Below, one piece after another: positions 1 through 9,728 of a stretch of 48,422 nt of DNA. The DNA lies in assembly GCA_009786125.1 (NCBI GenBank), contig WQTU01000133.1, positions 1 to 48,422 on the forward strand, read 5' to 3'. The notes under the pieces were generated by a model, which was not told the DNA's origin, did not search any database, and worked only from the letters and a program-made list of their open reading frames with translations. Numbering within the stretch: the first letter of the stretch is position 1; every line of letters begins with the position of its first letter. Position numbers and translations under genes: made by a program. This DNA is from Spirochaetota bacterium. GTDB lineage: Bacteria > Spirochaetota > Spirochaetia > CADAEX01.

Positions 1-741
1 GGGATATGTTGTTGGCATAACTGGTGTTGGTACAGGGGGCTGGTTCTGCACAAAAGTGGTTCCAGGCGCTGCTGGTTGGGCAGGCGTTGCGGGTTGACCA
101 TGTGCCGGAGCCTGGTTCTGCTGCGCTGCAGCGGTTCTCGGCTCTGCTGGTGCTGATATTCTGCTTGTCCCCCTTGAGGTTGTAGATTCACGCTGACCAT
201 CGCCAGGCACTAGTACAATTCTTACTTTCCAATTAGCTCTTTCAAGTTCTTCAACTTCTCTTTCAAAAAGGTTTACTCCTGTTCTGGGGCAAATAACTGA
301 CTCGTATGGGCTTTCATAAGATGGATTATGTACACCATCAGTTAAAATTATAATTTTCTTCGCTGAATTTCTTGAAATACCTGAAACATATTCTCTAAGA
401 AATTTTACAGCAGCAATAATGTCTGTAAAATTTCCAAACGGGTGTAGTAACGAAAGATGATTTATAACAAACTCAAAATCATTTCTATTATTAATTTGCC
501 TGGAAAAAACAAGATACGGCTTCTCATCGAAAGTTATAAAATGTAAAGTATCGCCAAATCTCAGATATTCGGAAATAATATCCATTTCTATAAAATTTAA
601 CATACCCTTAAAAGAAGGTAGTACACTCCATGATGTATCTAGAAGTATAACCATATCAACAGGAGTTGCTTCAACTTGTGAAGGAAAAACAAATAAGAAT
701 CCTGCCATTAATAAGACTAAAAGTAGAAAGCTTTTTTTCAT
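1..741 (-). CDS. von Willebrand factor A (vWA) domain protein with signal peptide, truncated by window edge
   Basis: Manual reverse translation from ATG at 741: MKKSFLLLVLLMAGFLFVFPSQVEATPVDMVILLDTSWSVLPSF...; MIDAS-like DTSWS, then a Pro/Ala/Gln-rich tail. Open to the window edge, hence absent from the ORF track. Confidence 0.8.
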   Translation of the reverse strand, partial: MKKSFLLLVLLMAGFLFVFPSQVEATPVDMVILLDTSWSVLPSFKGMLNFIEMDIISEYLRFGDTLHFITFDEKPYLVFSRQINNRNDFEFVINHLSLLHPFGNFTDIIAAVKFLREYVSGISRNSAKKIIILTDGVHNPSYESPYESVICPRTGVNLFEREVEELERANWKVRIVLVPGDGQRESTTSRGTSRISAPAEPRTAAAQQNQAPAHGQPATPAQPAAPGTTFVQNQPPVPTPVMPTTYP

Positions 742-742
742 T

Positions 743-3430
743 CTATATATGTCCTGATTTTGTTATCTTTTTTACAGTATAGTTATAATCTCGGTCATTT
801 ATTGTAAAGTTTAAATCTTCATTTACTTTTGCATTTAATAATGCGCTTCCAAAAGGAGCCATGTAGGAGATAATATTTTCCTCAGGTGAAGATTCCCATG
901 GTCCAAGTATAGTATATACTTCTTTTGAGTTTGTTTCATTATTAAACAATGTAATTTTTGTGCCAAAAGAGACTTTGTTGGTATTGACTGCTGCAGGGTC
1001 AAATACATAACATTTTTCTATTTCTTCTTTTAGTTTCCCTATTGTTACGTTAAGTAATTCCTGTTTTTCCTTTCCAGCTTTATATTCGGCATTTTCTTTT
1101 AAGTCTCCAAGAGCTATTGCCTCGCCAATTTCTTTTGAGTTATTTGGAATTTCAACTTCAAGAATATGTTTAAGCTCTTTTTTCTTGTTTTCAAGGCTTG
1201 CTGCAGTAACAATAAGACCGCGGGATACAACATCAATCTCTTCTTCAATTCCAATAAATTTAATATCAGGATGGATATTTTTAATTTTTTTCTTGATTTC
1301 GATCTTTAATGCGGGGTCTACGCCTTTTATGCCATCTATAAGAGAAATCATTCTTATAATTACGTTTTTATCAGCATCCAGGATAAAGTTTTCAAGCTTT
1401 TTATCCTTAAACAGATAATTATTGAGTTGCTTATTAATCTTTTTATTATTATTTACATTTCTTTTGTTAACAATTTCCCTGTATGTAATATCAAGAAGAT
1501 GGGTTGCACTAACAAGAACTTTTTCTTCTCCTTGCGATGCTTTTTCAAAAATAGGATATTCTTCTGCATTTTTTAAAATCCAGATAAAACTTTCCCGGTA
1601 TTCTTTAAAGTTTTCATATATTGTTTTTACAAGTTTTGTTACTTTATCCTTATACCCTTCTGTAATTAACGCATCAATAACGCTTTTGTTAAGATATTGC
1701 GGAAATATTTCAAGATAAATTGCAGACCAGTTTTTATCATGCGTTCTTACTTTATCAAGAAAAAGCTTTTTAAGATCAGAATCTGTAATTTTTGCAAAGA
1801 GGGCAGGGATATCATTTATGTTATTAATAAGATCATTGAATTTTACATTGGTTCCCGGATTAATATGCGGAAATTTTGAAACAATCTGGTCAGCAAGAAG
1901 ATAGCTGCAAACAACCTGTTCATTCGGTGAATTATAAGACTTCAGATAATTTGTAAAATATTGAAACATTTCAGGAAAATAATCTGATTCAATCGAAACC
2001 TCATCAACAAAATCAAGAAGTGTTTTTAATTTATCAAAAAAATCTGTTTCTGCTTTAAAATTGTTATATGCTTTTTCTTCAAAAGTAATAGGTTTGTCTC
2101 TTACAACAAAAAAATCTGCCTTATCCGGAAGATTCCCGAAATCTGCATTTGTTTTTAGAATTTTTCTTGCTTCATTGCTCCATGATGTCCATTCGTTTGG
2201 CGTAAGAATACCTGGAACAAGTTCGCTTTTGATTCTCTTTATATCTGCAGAATTACCAAAGCTTTTTATAATTGTTTTAAGAGTCCAGGGAATATCAGTT
2301 TTTACCATATTCCTTAGCTCATCTTTCTTCTTGGTGCTTTTGTAAACCCAGAAATGCTCTTTTCCAAGCATTGTAAGGGCATTTATAGCCATTTTTAGAG
2401 ACATAGTATGTCTCTTTTGCTTTAAAAAGTTAATTACAACATTATCGCCTTTAATATCTGTAATTTTGCCCATTCCCCAGGATTTGTGAAACACAAAATT
2501 ATTTGTTTCAAAAGAAATATGTTTTTCAAAATCTGCAATAGCTTCGTGAATATTTCTCCATTTTTGGGAAAGGTTTGAAATTTTTATATATTCCGCAACC
2601 TGGCTGTGATAGCTGTATTTTTGCGTAAAGCAGTATATTATCTCGCTTCTCATCTCGCTGTTTGCAGGCTCAAAGGTAAGTATATGCTTTAAAATATCTA
2701 TAGCATAATTCCAGTTTTCTCTCTTTTTATAGTGTTCATAAAACTCTTCAAGAAGCTGACATGCTCTCTCTTCGCCTATGTTTTTTGTTACTTTTTTGGT
2801 TAAATGATAAAAGAAGTCGATCTCATCAGGACAATATTCAATAAGTTTTGTCCACAATTCCTTAACAGCAGGAAATTGTTTTTTATTTGCATATCTGTGA
2901 ATTGCTTTTTTATAATAATCTATGGCTTTTGCAGTATTGCCCTCAGCTTCGTTTTTTTCCGCAAGCTGCTTTAGAATTTCGGTCTCATCATAATCAACTT
3001 TTATAAGCCTTTCCCATGCAGCAATTTTTTTGTCATTTTCGCCTTCATTTGCATAACATTCTGCAAGCATTCTGAGAGCAGTCTTATTTTCTCCATAGTC
3101 GAGAATCCTTTCGCAAAGATATTCAACAATATTCCATTTGTGATTATCAGAAAAAATATTGATCAAAACTAAAAGGTTTGAATCATCAATAACATGTTTG
3201 GCAAGTAAAAGAACTCCGGAAATATAAAGCGCAATAATGCTGTTTTTTGAATGAACCAAATGCTCTTCGCACAACTTAAGCACTTCCTGCAAGGATTCAT
3301 CATTATCAGAATCCTTTATTAAGTGGTTAAGGTCTTTAAAATTATTTATAGAATAACTTTTTATAGTTGCACGCGTCCATTTTTCCTCATTAAGCATCTG
3401 ACCTATTTTTTCAACCAAATTTGAACTCAT
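743..3430 (-). CDS. greA: GreA/GreB-family transcription elongation factor with very large TPR-like N-terminal extension
   Basis: C-terminal GreA-like coiled coil (EIPNNSKEIGEAIALGDLKENAEYKAGKEKQ) and GreA C-domain; about 700 aa of helical repeats before it, as in spirochaete GreA homologues. Confidence 0.85.
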   Translation of the reverse strand: MSSNLVEKIGQMLNEEKWTRATIKSYSINNFKDLNHLIKDSDNDESLQEVLKLCEEHLVHSKNSIIALYISGVLLLAKHVIDDSNLLVLINIFSDNHKWNIVEYLCERILDYGENKTALRMLAECYANEGENDKKIAAWERLIKVDYDETEILKQLAEKNEAEGNTAKAIDYYKKAIHRYANKKQFPAVKELWTKLIEYCPDEIDFFYHLTKKVTKNIGEERACQLLEEFYEHYKKRENWNYAIDILKHILTFEPANSEMRSEIIYCFTQKYSYHSQVAEYIKISNLSQKWRNIHEAIADFEKHISFETNNFVFHKSWGMGKITDIKGDNVVINFLKQKRHTMSLKMAINALTMLGKEHFWVYKSTKKKDELRNMVKTDIPWTLKTIIKSFGNSADIKRIKSELVPGILTPNEWTSWSNEARKILKTNADFGNLPDKADFFVVRDKPITFEEKAYNNFKAETDFFDKLKTLLDFVDEVSIESDYFPEMFQYFTNYLKSYNSPNEQVVCSYLLADQIVSKFPHINPGTNVKFNDLINNINDIPALFAKITDSDLKKLFLDKVRTHDKNWSAIYLEIFPQYLNKSVIDALITEGYKDKVTKLVKTIYENFKEYRESFIWILKNAEEYPIFEKASQGEEKVLVSATHLLDITYREIVNKRNVNNNKKINKQLNNYLFKDKKLENFILDADKNVIIRMISLIDGIKGVDPALKIEIKKKIKNIHPDIKFIGIEEEIDVVSRGLIVTAASLENKKKELKHILEVEIPNNSKEIGEAIALGDLKENAEYKAGKEKQELLNVTIGKLKEEIEKCYVFDPAAVNTNKVSFGTKITLFNNETNSKEVYTILGPWESSPEENIISYMAPFGSALLNAKVNEDLNFTINDRDYNYTVKKITKSGHI

Positions 3431-3477
3431 TTTTTTCTCCAGAAATTTATATTACGATAATATCCATAACAAACCTT

Positions 3478-4428
3478 TCAGTTTGAATAAAGCTCATAAA
3501 CAGAAGGATTAATTTTATTTATTTTCCTTAAAACATCTTCAATCCTGTCTTTGCTGTCATTCGTGCTTATATAATAATCAATAAGCCAAAAGTATCTGTT
3601 TAAAAGCCTGGGAATTGTAGTTTCCCTGTTTTGCAAATCTTCATCAAACTGATGCTCAAGAGCGCTTATTGATTGCTTGAGCTTTCCAAGCTCAAGCACT
3701 TTTAGCTCTCTTTTTACATTAAAAACACCATATAGCACTCCATAAACAGGAATCCATTCTTTTAGAAGCTTATCATTAAATCCAAGCGACTTTACTCTTC
3801 CAATAAGTTTTTTTATAAGAAGAGACTCAAGAGAGTAAATATCTATGCTTTGCGGATCAATAAAAAACGCCTCCCTGAAGAATATTTTTGATGCTTTTAC
3901 TTCATCAATAAATGCATAGCAATCTGCAACTTCTGCTATAAGCTCTGCATCTTCTGTTTTTGATTGCATTACTGTTTCAAGAAATTCAAGAGCGCGGCAG
4001 TAGTCGCCTAAATTCTTGTAACACAACCCAATCTTCGTTAATATTTCAAGATCATCAGCTCCATTTTCATATAGCTGATTATAGTGATGAAGAGCCTGAT
4101 TAAAGACCCAGTATTTTATTGCATAAATTGTTAGCTCATCATCTGCTTTGTCAAATTTTTCCAAAAATGCTATAAAAGCTTTCCATTGCCGAAAAAGATA
4201 ACTGCCTCGTTCATAATGGCCTTCTACAGTCTGGAAACGCATCTTTCTTTCGATCCAGAAATTGGCAAATTTAAGCCCATTTATGACAAATTGTTCATTG
4301 TAATCAATAGAAAATGCCTTTTCTATCTCAACTTTAGCTTTTTCAAAATCACCAGTCTTTAAATTATCTCTGGCAATTTGCAATAATGATGCAATACTCT
4401 CTTTTACATCAGTTATACTTTTATCCAT
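3478..4428 (-). CDS. TPR-repeat protein
   Basis: 316-aa ORF with TPR-like helices (FEKAKVEIEKAFSIDYNEQ; GDYCRALEFLETVMQ). Confidence 0.7.
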   Translation of the reverse strand: MDKSITDVKESIASLLQIARDNLKTGDFEKAKVEIEKAFSIDYNEQFVINGLKFANFWIERKMRFQTVEGHYERGSYLFRQWKAFIAFLEKFDKADDELTIYAIKYWVFNQALHHYNQLYENGADDLEILTKIGLCYKNLGDYCRALEFLETVMQSKTEDAELIAEVADCYAFIDEVKASKIFFREAFFIDPQSIDIYSLESLLIKKLIGRVKSLGFNDKLLKEWIPVYGVLYGVFNVKRELKVLELGKLKQSISALEHQFDEDLQNRETTIPRLLNRYFWLIDYYISTNDSKDRIEDVLRKINKINPSVYELYSN

Positions 4429-4469
4429 AGTTTACTATTATATTATACTTGTCATAACGAAATAGTCAA

Positions 4470-5195
4470 TTGAGCTTATTTTTTAATTGCTTTAATAAAA
4501 ATAATTTGATAGTTTTAAGTATGTTAACAAGCAGAAAAGTGCAAATTTCAGCCTCGGTTTTGCGGGCAGATTTAACAAAAGTTGACAAAGCAGTCAGAAT
4601 ATGCGAAGATTCCGGGGTAGATTATATTCATATTGATGTGATGGATGGTCATTTTGTTCCCCAGCTTACATTTGGGAATAAATTTGCGGCGGATCTTAGA
4701 AAAATCACAAAATTACCTATAGATGTACACCTTATGGTCAATAATCCTGCTATTTTTATTGATGATTATCTTAAAGCAGGCGCAGACGCAATTTCGTTTC
4801 ATCTGGAAGCAGATATTCATGTAAACAGGACGCTGAATGTTATAAAAGCAGGCGGGGCGCGGGCTGGCATATCTATTGTTCCTTCGACGCCTGTGGCAGC
4901 TCTTTCAGAAATAATAGATATTGTTGACTTTGTCCAGATTATGACTGTAAATCCGGGGTTTTCAGGTCAGAAAATCATTCACTCGTCTATAAGAAAAATC
5001 AAGGAATTGGATGTTATACGAAAATCTCAAAATCTTTCATTTGAAATATTTGTAGACGGCGGTGTTAGCAGCAAAACATCTGGAGAGCTTATAAACTTTG
5101 GGGCAGATGTTCTTGTAACTGCTTCTGCTTTTTTTGATGCTGATGACCCTAAAAAAGAAGCTATGTTAATCAGAGCCGGGGGCTCCGGTTTATAG
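4470..5195 (+). CDS. rpe: ribulose-phosphate 3-epimerase (true start probably internal, MLTSRKVQISASVLRADL)
   Basis: SASVLRADL, IHIDVMDGHFVPQLTFG, VHLMVNNP, MTVNPGFSGQKI, FVDGGVS motifs. Confidence 0.92.
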   Translation: MSLFFNCFNKNNLIVLSMLTSRKVQISASVLRADLTKVDKAVRICEDSGVDYIHIDVMDGHFVPQLTFGNKFAADLRKITKLPIDVHLMVNNPAIFIDDYLKAGADAISFHLEADIHVNRTLNVIKAGGARAGISIVPSTPVAALSEIIDIVDFVQIMTVNPGFSGQKIIHSSIRKIKELDVIRKSQNLSFEIFVDGGVSSKTSGELINFGADVLVTASAFFDADDPKKEAMLIRAGGSGL

Positions 5196-5232
5196 CAATT
5201 TTGGATATATTGATTGAGGCATTTCTTGCAAA

Positions 5233-6306
5233 ATGAATAAAAATTTTAAAAAAGCTGAAACGCATTTTAAACATGGAAAATATTCTGATGTAATCAGATT
5301 GCTCGAACCAGAAGTCTACAGATACAGGGAAAATGAAAAATTTTACTACTATCTGGGTATGTCGTGTCTTTTTCTTGGTGATTTTAGCGGAGCTAATTCC
5401 TACTTGCGAAGAGCGCTTCAGATACACCCTAATTCTGATCAAATGCTTGGGCTTGCGGTTGTTCATCTAAAACATCGGCAGCCAACCGAAGCTATAAGAA
5501 TATGGCTTGATATTCTCGACAAAGATCCGGAAAATAAATGCGCAAAAAAATCCCTCGATATTTTAAGAAAATCAGAAACGTTTGAAAAATTCCCCGAAGA
5601 TTTCCTTGAAAAAAATCTTCATAATTTTTTGCCGCATTTAAACAGAGTAAAACTAAACAGTTTTTTTCGTTATGCAAAAGTTGCTTTTATTACTCTCGCA
5701 GTTTTAACATCGCTTTTTTTTGCATCTAGCCATGTATTGGAAAATATGAACAGATCAAGAACTCATTTTCCGGAGCTTGCAATAAGCAGAAATATGAGCG
5801 ATCTTGTGGCTCCAGGAGAATTCAGAATTGAGCTCCAGCCAAGGGAAATTGTTTCGATATTTGAGGCTGCAAAAAATCATTTTTTTAACAGCCGCTATAA
5901 CGAAGCAAGAATAAATATAAATAAACTTTTAAATTCCAATGCCTCAGAAGCTGTAAAAGAAAGAGCGCGGCTTCTTGACAGCTATCTTAGAGAGCCGGAC
6001 TTCAGGCATTTCAGAAATACAATAACTTACAGAATGGTAGCAGAAAGACCATATTTATATAATAACTGTTATGTAAAATGGTCAGGCAGAATAGCTAATA
6101 TACGAATATTCGAAGATAGCGTATCTTGCGATTTTCTTGTTGGATTTGAGACAGGAAGAATAATCGAAGGAATAATAAATGTTACAATAGACTTCCCTGT
6201 TGTTCTGGATGAACAGTTTACCTACGATATTTTAGGGCAGCTTATAATCGAAGACGGTGAACCTTTTAGGCTAAGAGCTATATCGCTAAGGAATCATATT
6301 CGATGA
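5233..6306 (+). CDS. TPR-repeat membrane protein
   Basis: N-terminal TPRs ([27 protein letters not shown]), one TM segment ([17 protein letters not shown]), extracytoplasmic C-terminus. Confidence 0.7.
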   Translation: MNKNFKKAETHFKHGKYSDVIRLLEPEVYRYRENEKFYYYLGMSCLFLGDFSGANSYLRRALQIHPNSDQMLGLAVVHLKHRQPTEAIRIWLDILDKDPENKCAKKSLDILRKSETFEKFPEDFLEKNLHNFLPHLNRVKLNSFFRYAKVAFITLAVLTSLFFASSHVLENMNRSRTHFPELAISRNMSDLVAPGEFRIELQPREIVSIFEAAKNHFFNSRYNEARININKLLNSNASEAVKERARLLDSYLREPDFRHFRNTITYRMVAERPYLYNNCYVKWSGRIANIRIFEDSVSCDFLVGFETGRIIEGIINVTIDFPVVLDEQFTYDILGQLIIEDGEPFRLRAISLRNHIR

Positions 6307-6770
6307 GGGCTGTTATCCAAAGAGTTAGTAACGCATCTGTAAGAGTTAACGATGGCGCTTCTTCCCCGGGCAAAATTGCTGGCAAAATAGGGAATGGGGT
6401 TGTTGTTTTTCTTGGCGTGCATATTAATGATACTGAGCAGGATTGCAGTTATATTGCAGACAAAATATTGAATCTTAGAATATTTGACGATTCAGAAGGC
6501 AGGATGAATCTCTCGGTTTTGGATATAAAAGGCGAAGTGCTTGTTGTCTCCCAGTTTACGCTTTACGGAGATACTCGCAAAGGCAGAAGACCTTCGTATA
6601 ACGATGCAGCTGCGCCGGAAAAAGGGTGTCTCTATTACAAAAAAGTTGTGGAAATAATTCGAAGCAGTTCTCTTAAAACAGAAACAGGCGAGTTCGGCGC
6701 GTTAATGGAAGTAGAGTATGTAAACGACGGACCTGTTACAATTCTTGTGGATTCGTTCAAAGAGTTTTAG
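6303..6770 (+). CDS. dtd: D-aminoacyl-tRNA deacylase
   Basis: [15 protein letters not shown]...[18 protein letters not shown]...[15 protein letters not shown] family signature; 4-bp overlap with upstream gene. Confidence 0.93.
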   Translation: MRAVIQRVSNASVRVNDGASSPGKIAGKIGNGVVVFLGVHINDTEQDCSYIADKILNLRIFDDSEGRMNLSVLDIKGEVLVVSQFTLYGDTRKGRRPSYNDAAAPEKGCLYYKKVVEIIRSSSLKTETGEFGALMEVEYVNDGPVTILVDSFKEF

Positions 6771-8247
6771 AATTCATATCTTGTGAGTCCAAAGCAAACA
6801 TCCACGCGTAATAAACTTCCGGGAAATGGGCGGCTATTATGGCGTTAATGTGACCTGTATCAATATATACAGATAACGATGCTCTTATAAAATTCATTGC
6901 TGTTGTTACTCTTCTGATAAATCTGAACATTTCCAGGATATTCATGTTATTCATTCTGGCAATTGATAAAAAAACATTTATATGCGCCAAAATATTGTTG
7001 TCAAAATTGTTTTCTTGCATGATTAAAGGTATTAGTTCATGGAAGCTGGAAAGATTCTCTGCGCCAAAGACATGAATAAATCGATCAGTAATATTACCAG
7101 CCTCCCAACTAATATAAGTATCGTCTGTTTGAACTTCAATTCTGTTAAAACGAAGCTTGGCATATGCTTTTAGAATATTTTGCCATCTGTTTACCCATAT
7201 TTCAGTTGAGGGCGCTAATTCGTTGAGCAGCCACTCAACAATTTCAAGAGTATCGGGAAACATAATGAATGGATAATCTTCGCCAACTAATTCACGGTAT
7301 ATTTGGTTAACTCTTTCAGTTAGTTCGGGCGGTATATTGTTTCCAGCGGGAAAAAACAGATTAACACCGTATCTTGAAAAATTCCATTGCCGCAAGGGAA
7401 AAATATGAATTATGTCTGATGGGTGAATAATATTAAATATGTTATTATGCAAACTTCTGTCAGCATCATCGTTAAAAATAATATTATTTGGTGCAGCAAA
7501 AACATAAGCAAAAATATTATGAGGATCGAACTTAGTATTTAATGCAGCAGCAGTTAAATTGGCAACAGCTCCGCCTCTGCTGAATCCGGTTATCCATATT
7601 TTTACAGGCTTTTTTATTGCGTTATTCGCTATAAAACTATTTATCCCTGACAATACATCCAGCGAAGCTCTGTAAAAGCCTTCGTGGTATTTCCCGTTGT
7701 TACCTACATAAAAATTATTTGCCCATTGCGCTCCGTATTTTCTGCCGCGAATTACTACAGCAAGCAGTGTATGGACTTTGCCGCCGATAAACAGTTTTCT
7801 TTCTGCTATAGAAAAAGCAACTTTGCTTTCGCTGTTATTCAAGGAAATATTGTAATTATTAGGGGTGTAATTTGTAAAACCCAGGTTTTGAAGAGCATTT
7901 CTTAAATTCGCATCTCTTCCAAAAGTATCTTCGGGGTTTAGACCATTGGCACCCCAATATGCATCGCTTTCAACTGCAGAAGCTGATGCCAGCGCCAGCA
8001 GCAAAGATAATCTTGCAAGATCATGGTTATAGATGTAACTAGAGGTGTAAAAAAAACAGTCACTATAATAAATCTGACGGGTAAATTCATATTCACTGTT
8101 AATGAACCCTCGAAAAGTTATTTTTGTTGGCTGAAAGTAAGTGCCGGTAATTGAAGCAATATCTTCATTAAGTTTATTTTCTGTATTAATACACGAGATG
8201 AATATTAAAAAGGCTAAAGCTTTTAAAAAATATGGCAACTGTTTCAT
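6757..8247 (-). CDS. lipase (class 3)-like alpha/beta hydrolase, predicted lipoprotein
   Basis: GFSRGG nucleophile elbow ([20 protein letters not shown]), N-terminal signal with Cys ([12 protein letters not shown]). Confidence 0.75.
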   Translation of the reverse strand: MKQLPYFLKALAFLIFISCINTENKLNEDIASITGTYFQPTKITFRGFINSEYEFTRQIYYSDCFFYTSSYIYNHDLARLSLLLALASASAVESDAYWGANGLNPEDTFGRDANLRNALQNLGFTNYTPNNYNISLNNSESKVAFSIAERKLFIGGKVHTLLAVVIRGRKYGAQWANNFYVGNNGKYHEGFYRASLDVLSGINSFIANNAIKKPVKIWITGFSRGGAVANLTAAALNTKFDPHNIFAYVFAAPNNIIFNDDADRSLHNNIFNIIHPSDIIHIFPLRQWNFSRYGVNLFFPAGNNIPPELTERVNQIYRELVGEDYPFIMFPDTLEIVEWLLNELAPSTEIWVNRWQNILKAYAKLRFNRIEVQTDDTYISWEAGNITDRFIHVFGAENLSSFHELIPLIMQENNFDNNILAHINVFLSIARMNNMNILEMFRFIRRVTTAMNFIRASLSVYIDTGHINAIIAAHFPEVYYAWMFALDSQDMNSKTL

Positions 8248-8386
8248 TATATCCTTGGAGTTTAATAATTATTTGCTATATGTACAAGAACAATTTTTGT
8301 CTTATTTTGTTACTTAAAAATTCAAAATTTTACTAAAGTTAAACCCATATAAAATTTATCTTGGCATACTTTGCCGCAAGGGTTAC

Positions 8387-8700
8387 TCAGTTTGTGTGTT
8401 TTTTACCCATATTGCGAACTATTGAATCAAGCTGCCTGATATCTATTGGCTTGCCTGTAAAGCCTGAAAACTCATTGGCGTAAAAAATACTTTCTATTCC
8501 GTAGACTGTGCTGGCTGTAAGAGTATGATTGGAATATTCTGCGCATACTCAAAGACAAAGAGCGCGAATTGTGTTTGTCGTTTCGATTCCGTTTATCCCT
8601 TGCATCATGTGATCCGTAAAAACGGCATTGTAAGCCGGTTCTCCTCCGGTACTGCCGATTCGCGTTAATTCAATGGCTTTCTGTCAGCTTAATACGCAGT
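8387..8700 (-). pseudogene. remnant of a response-regulator receiver domain (C-terminal part of a hybrid kinase/regulator)
   Basis: Reverse strand reads KAIELTRIG..YNAVFTDHMMQGINGIETTNTIRAL / EYAQNIPII / LTASTVYGIESIFYANEFSGFTGKPIDIRQLDSIVRNMGKKHTN* across at least two frameshifts. Confidence 0.75.
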
Positions 8701-8769
8701 CACCCTGCATCTTGTACTTGTTGATCTTAATGAATGGATATGGCATTATGATAATGAGAGAACCCATAT

Positions 8770-9285
8770 ATGAATAAGAACGTTATATTTTTTTATTTTT
8801 CTTTGCTTTTAGCAATTATTAGCATAATTGTACATGGCAGCACATATTTTTTAAACGAGTATTATGGTGCATATTCTTTGGTTTTTATAATTCATATTTT
8901 AATTTTTATCCCTTTTGCAATAATGGTATTACAAAGGAAAAATAATTTCACGAATATATCAATAAAATCAAAAAATCCATATTTATCAATTTTAAGAATA
9001 TTGATACCGAATGGAAATAATTTTATTTATGCTATTATAGGCATAGTATTTCTGTACGCTTTTATTAACTTTTTTGCAACGCTCTTTCTGCATGTCATCA
9101 ATGGCGTACCGGAAATAATTGACGGAAAATATGTATTAAATCGCAAAGGGGAAATAACGGAAATAACCCAAGCCGAATACTTCATGCAAAAATTCCATGT
9201 TTTAAGATTATATTCCGGACATTGGATACTGTTTTCAATAATTCCAATGATATATTTTTACTTTAATAAAAAGAGGAATTTTTAA
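8770..9285 (+). CDS. small integral membrane protein, unknown function
   Basis: 171-aa ORF with about four hydrophobic segments. Confidence 0.5.
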   Translation: MNKNVIFFYFSLLLAIISIIVHGSTYFLNEYYGAYSLVFIIHILIFIPFAIMVLQRKNNFTNISIKSKNPYLSILRILIPNGNNFIYAIIGIVFLYAFINFFATLFLHVINGVPEIIDGKYVLNRKGEITEITQAEYFMQKFHVLRLYSGHWILFSIIPMIYFYFNKKRNF

Positions 9286-9286
9286 T

Positions 9287-9530
9287 AGCACAGGAAAAAC
9301 TCAAGTTTGAACAATTTCTGGAAACTGCAGATGCAAAATATCAAGTTTTTATTCAGGATTTGCATGCTAATTTGGCGGATAACGGGTAAGGTAACAATCG
9401 AAGAAAAGCGGCTTTTTTGCCTCTTATAAACATGGCAAGTCAAAAAAGTCAATCGTGAATTTGCTGTTCAGAAAAAAAGAGTGTGCTTGTCCGTATTTAT
9501 GGAGAGAATGCAAAACATCAAATCATTTAT
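9287..9530 (+). pseudogene. decayed hypothetical-protein gene, frameshifted and then interrupted by a repeat element
   Basis: Fragments in shifting frames: KLKFEQFLETADAKYQVFIQDLHANLADNG / KVTIEEK / FASYKHGKSKKSIVNLLFRKK / VLVRIYGENAKHQ. Confidence 0.65.
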
Positions 9531-9600
9531 TTACCGACGAAGCGAGAACCGCAGACAAGCTGCCTGGCGGTCGCTTTGCGCGTGCTTTGCACGTAATACC
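9527..9600 (+). repeat. REP-like dispersed repeat, copy 1
   Basis: TTATTTACCGACGAAGCGAGAACCGCAGACAAGCTGCCTGGCGGTCGCTTTGCGCGTGCTTTGCACGTAATACC; matches the reverse complement of 40044-40118 except for one substitution and two small indels. Confidence 0.92.
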
Positions 9601-9637
9601 TTTTATTGAAAATGAAACAAAAGCAAGAGCAGTTTTT

Positions 9638-9702
9638 TAAACATACCAAATGGTCGGGGTTTTGCCAAAACATAGTGCTTTTCCCGATCTTTGGTATGTT
9701 TA
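9638..9702. repeat. inverted repeat / hairpin
   Basis: taaacataccaaa (9638-9650) and tttggtatgttta (9690-9702), extended inward by imperfect tggtcgggg / ttcccgatc. Confidence 0.7.
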
Positions 9703-9728
9703 GGGCAAGGGCGTATGGTTTAGAGCTG

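Noticed and set aside
1185-2345. Plus-strand ORFs of 60-98 aa (1185, 1422, 1697, 2061)
   Set aside because: Antisense shadows of the long greA-like CDS; no family signature or ribosome-binding context.
8630-8660. Short match ggttctcctccggta to the end of the 47-bp element in the receiver pseudogene
   Set aside because: Only ~15 nt aligned and within a degenerate sequence; could be chance.
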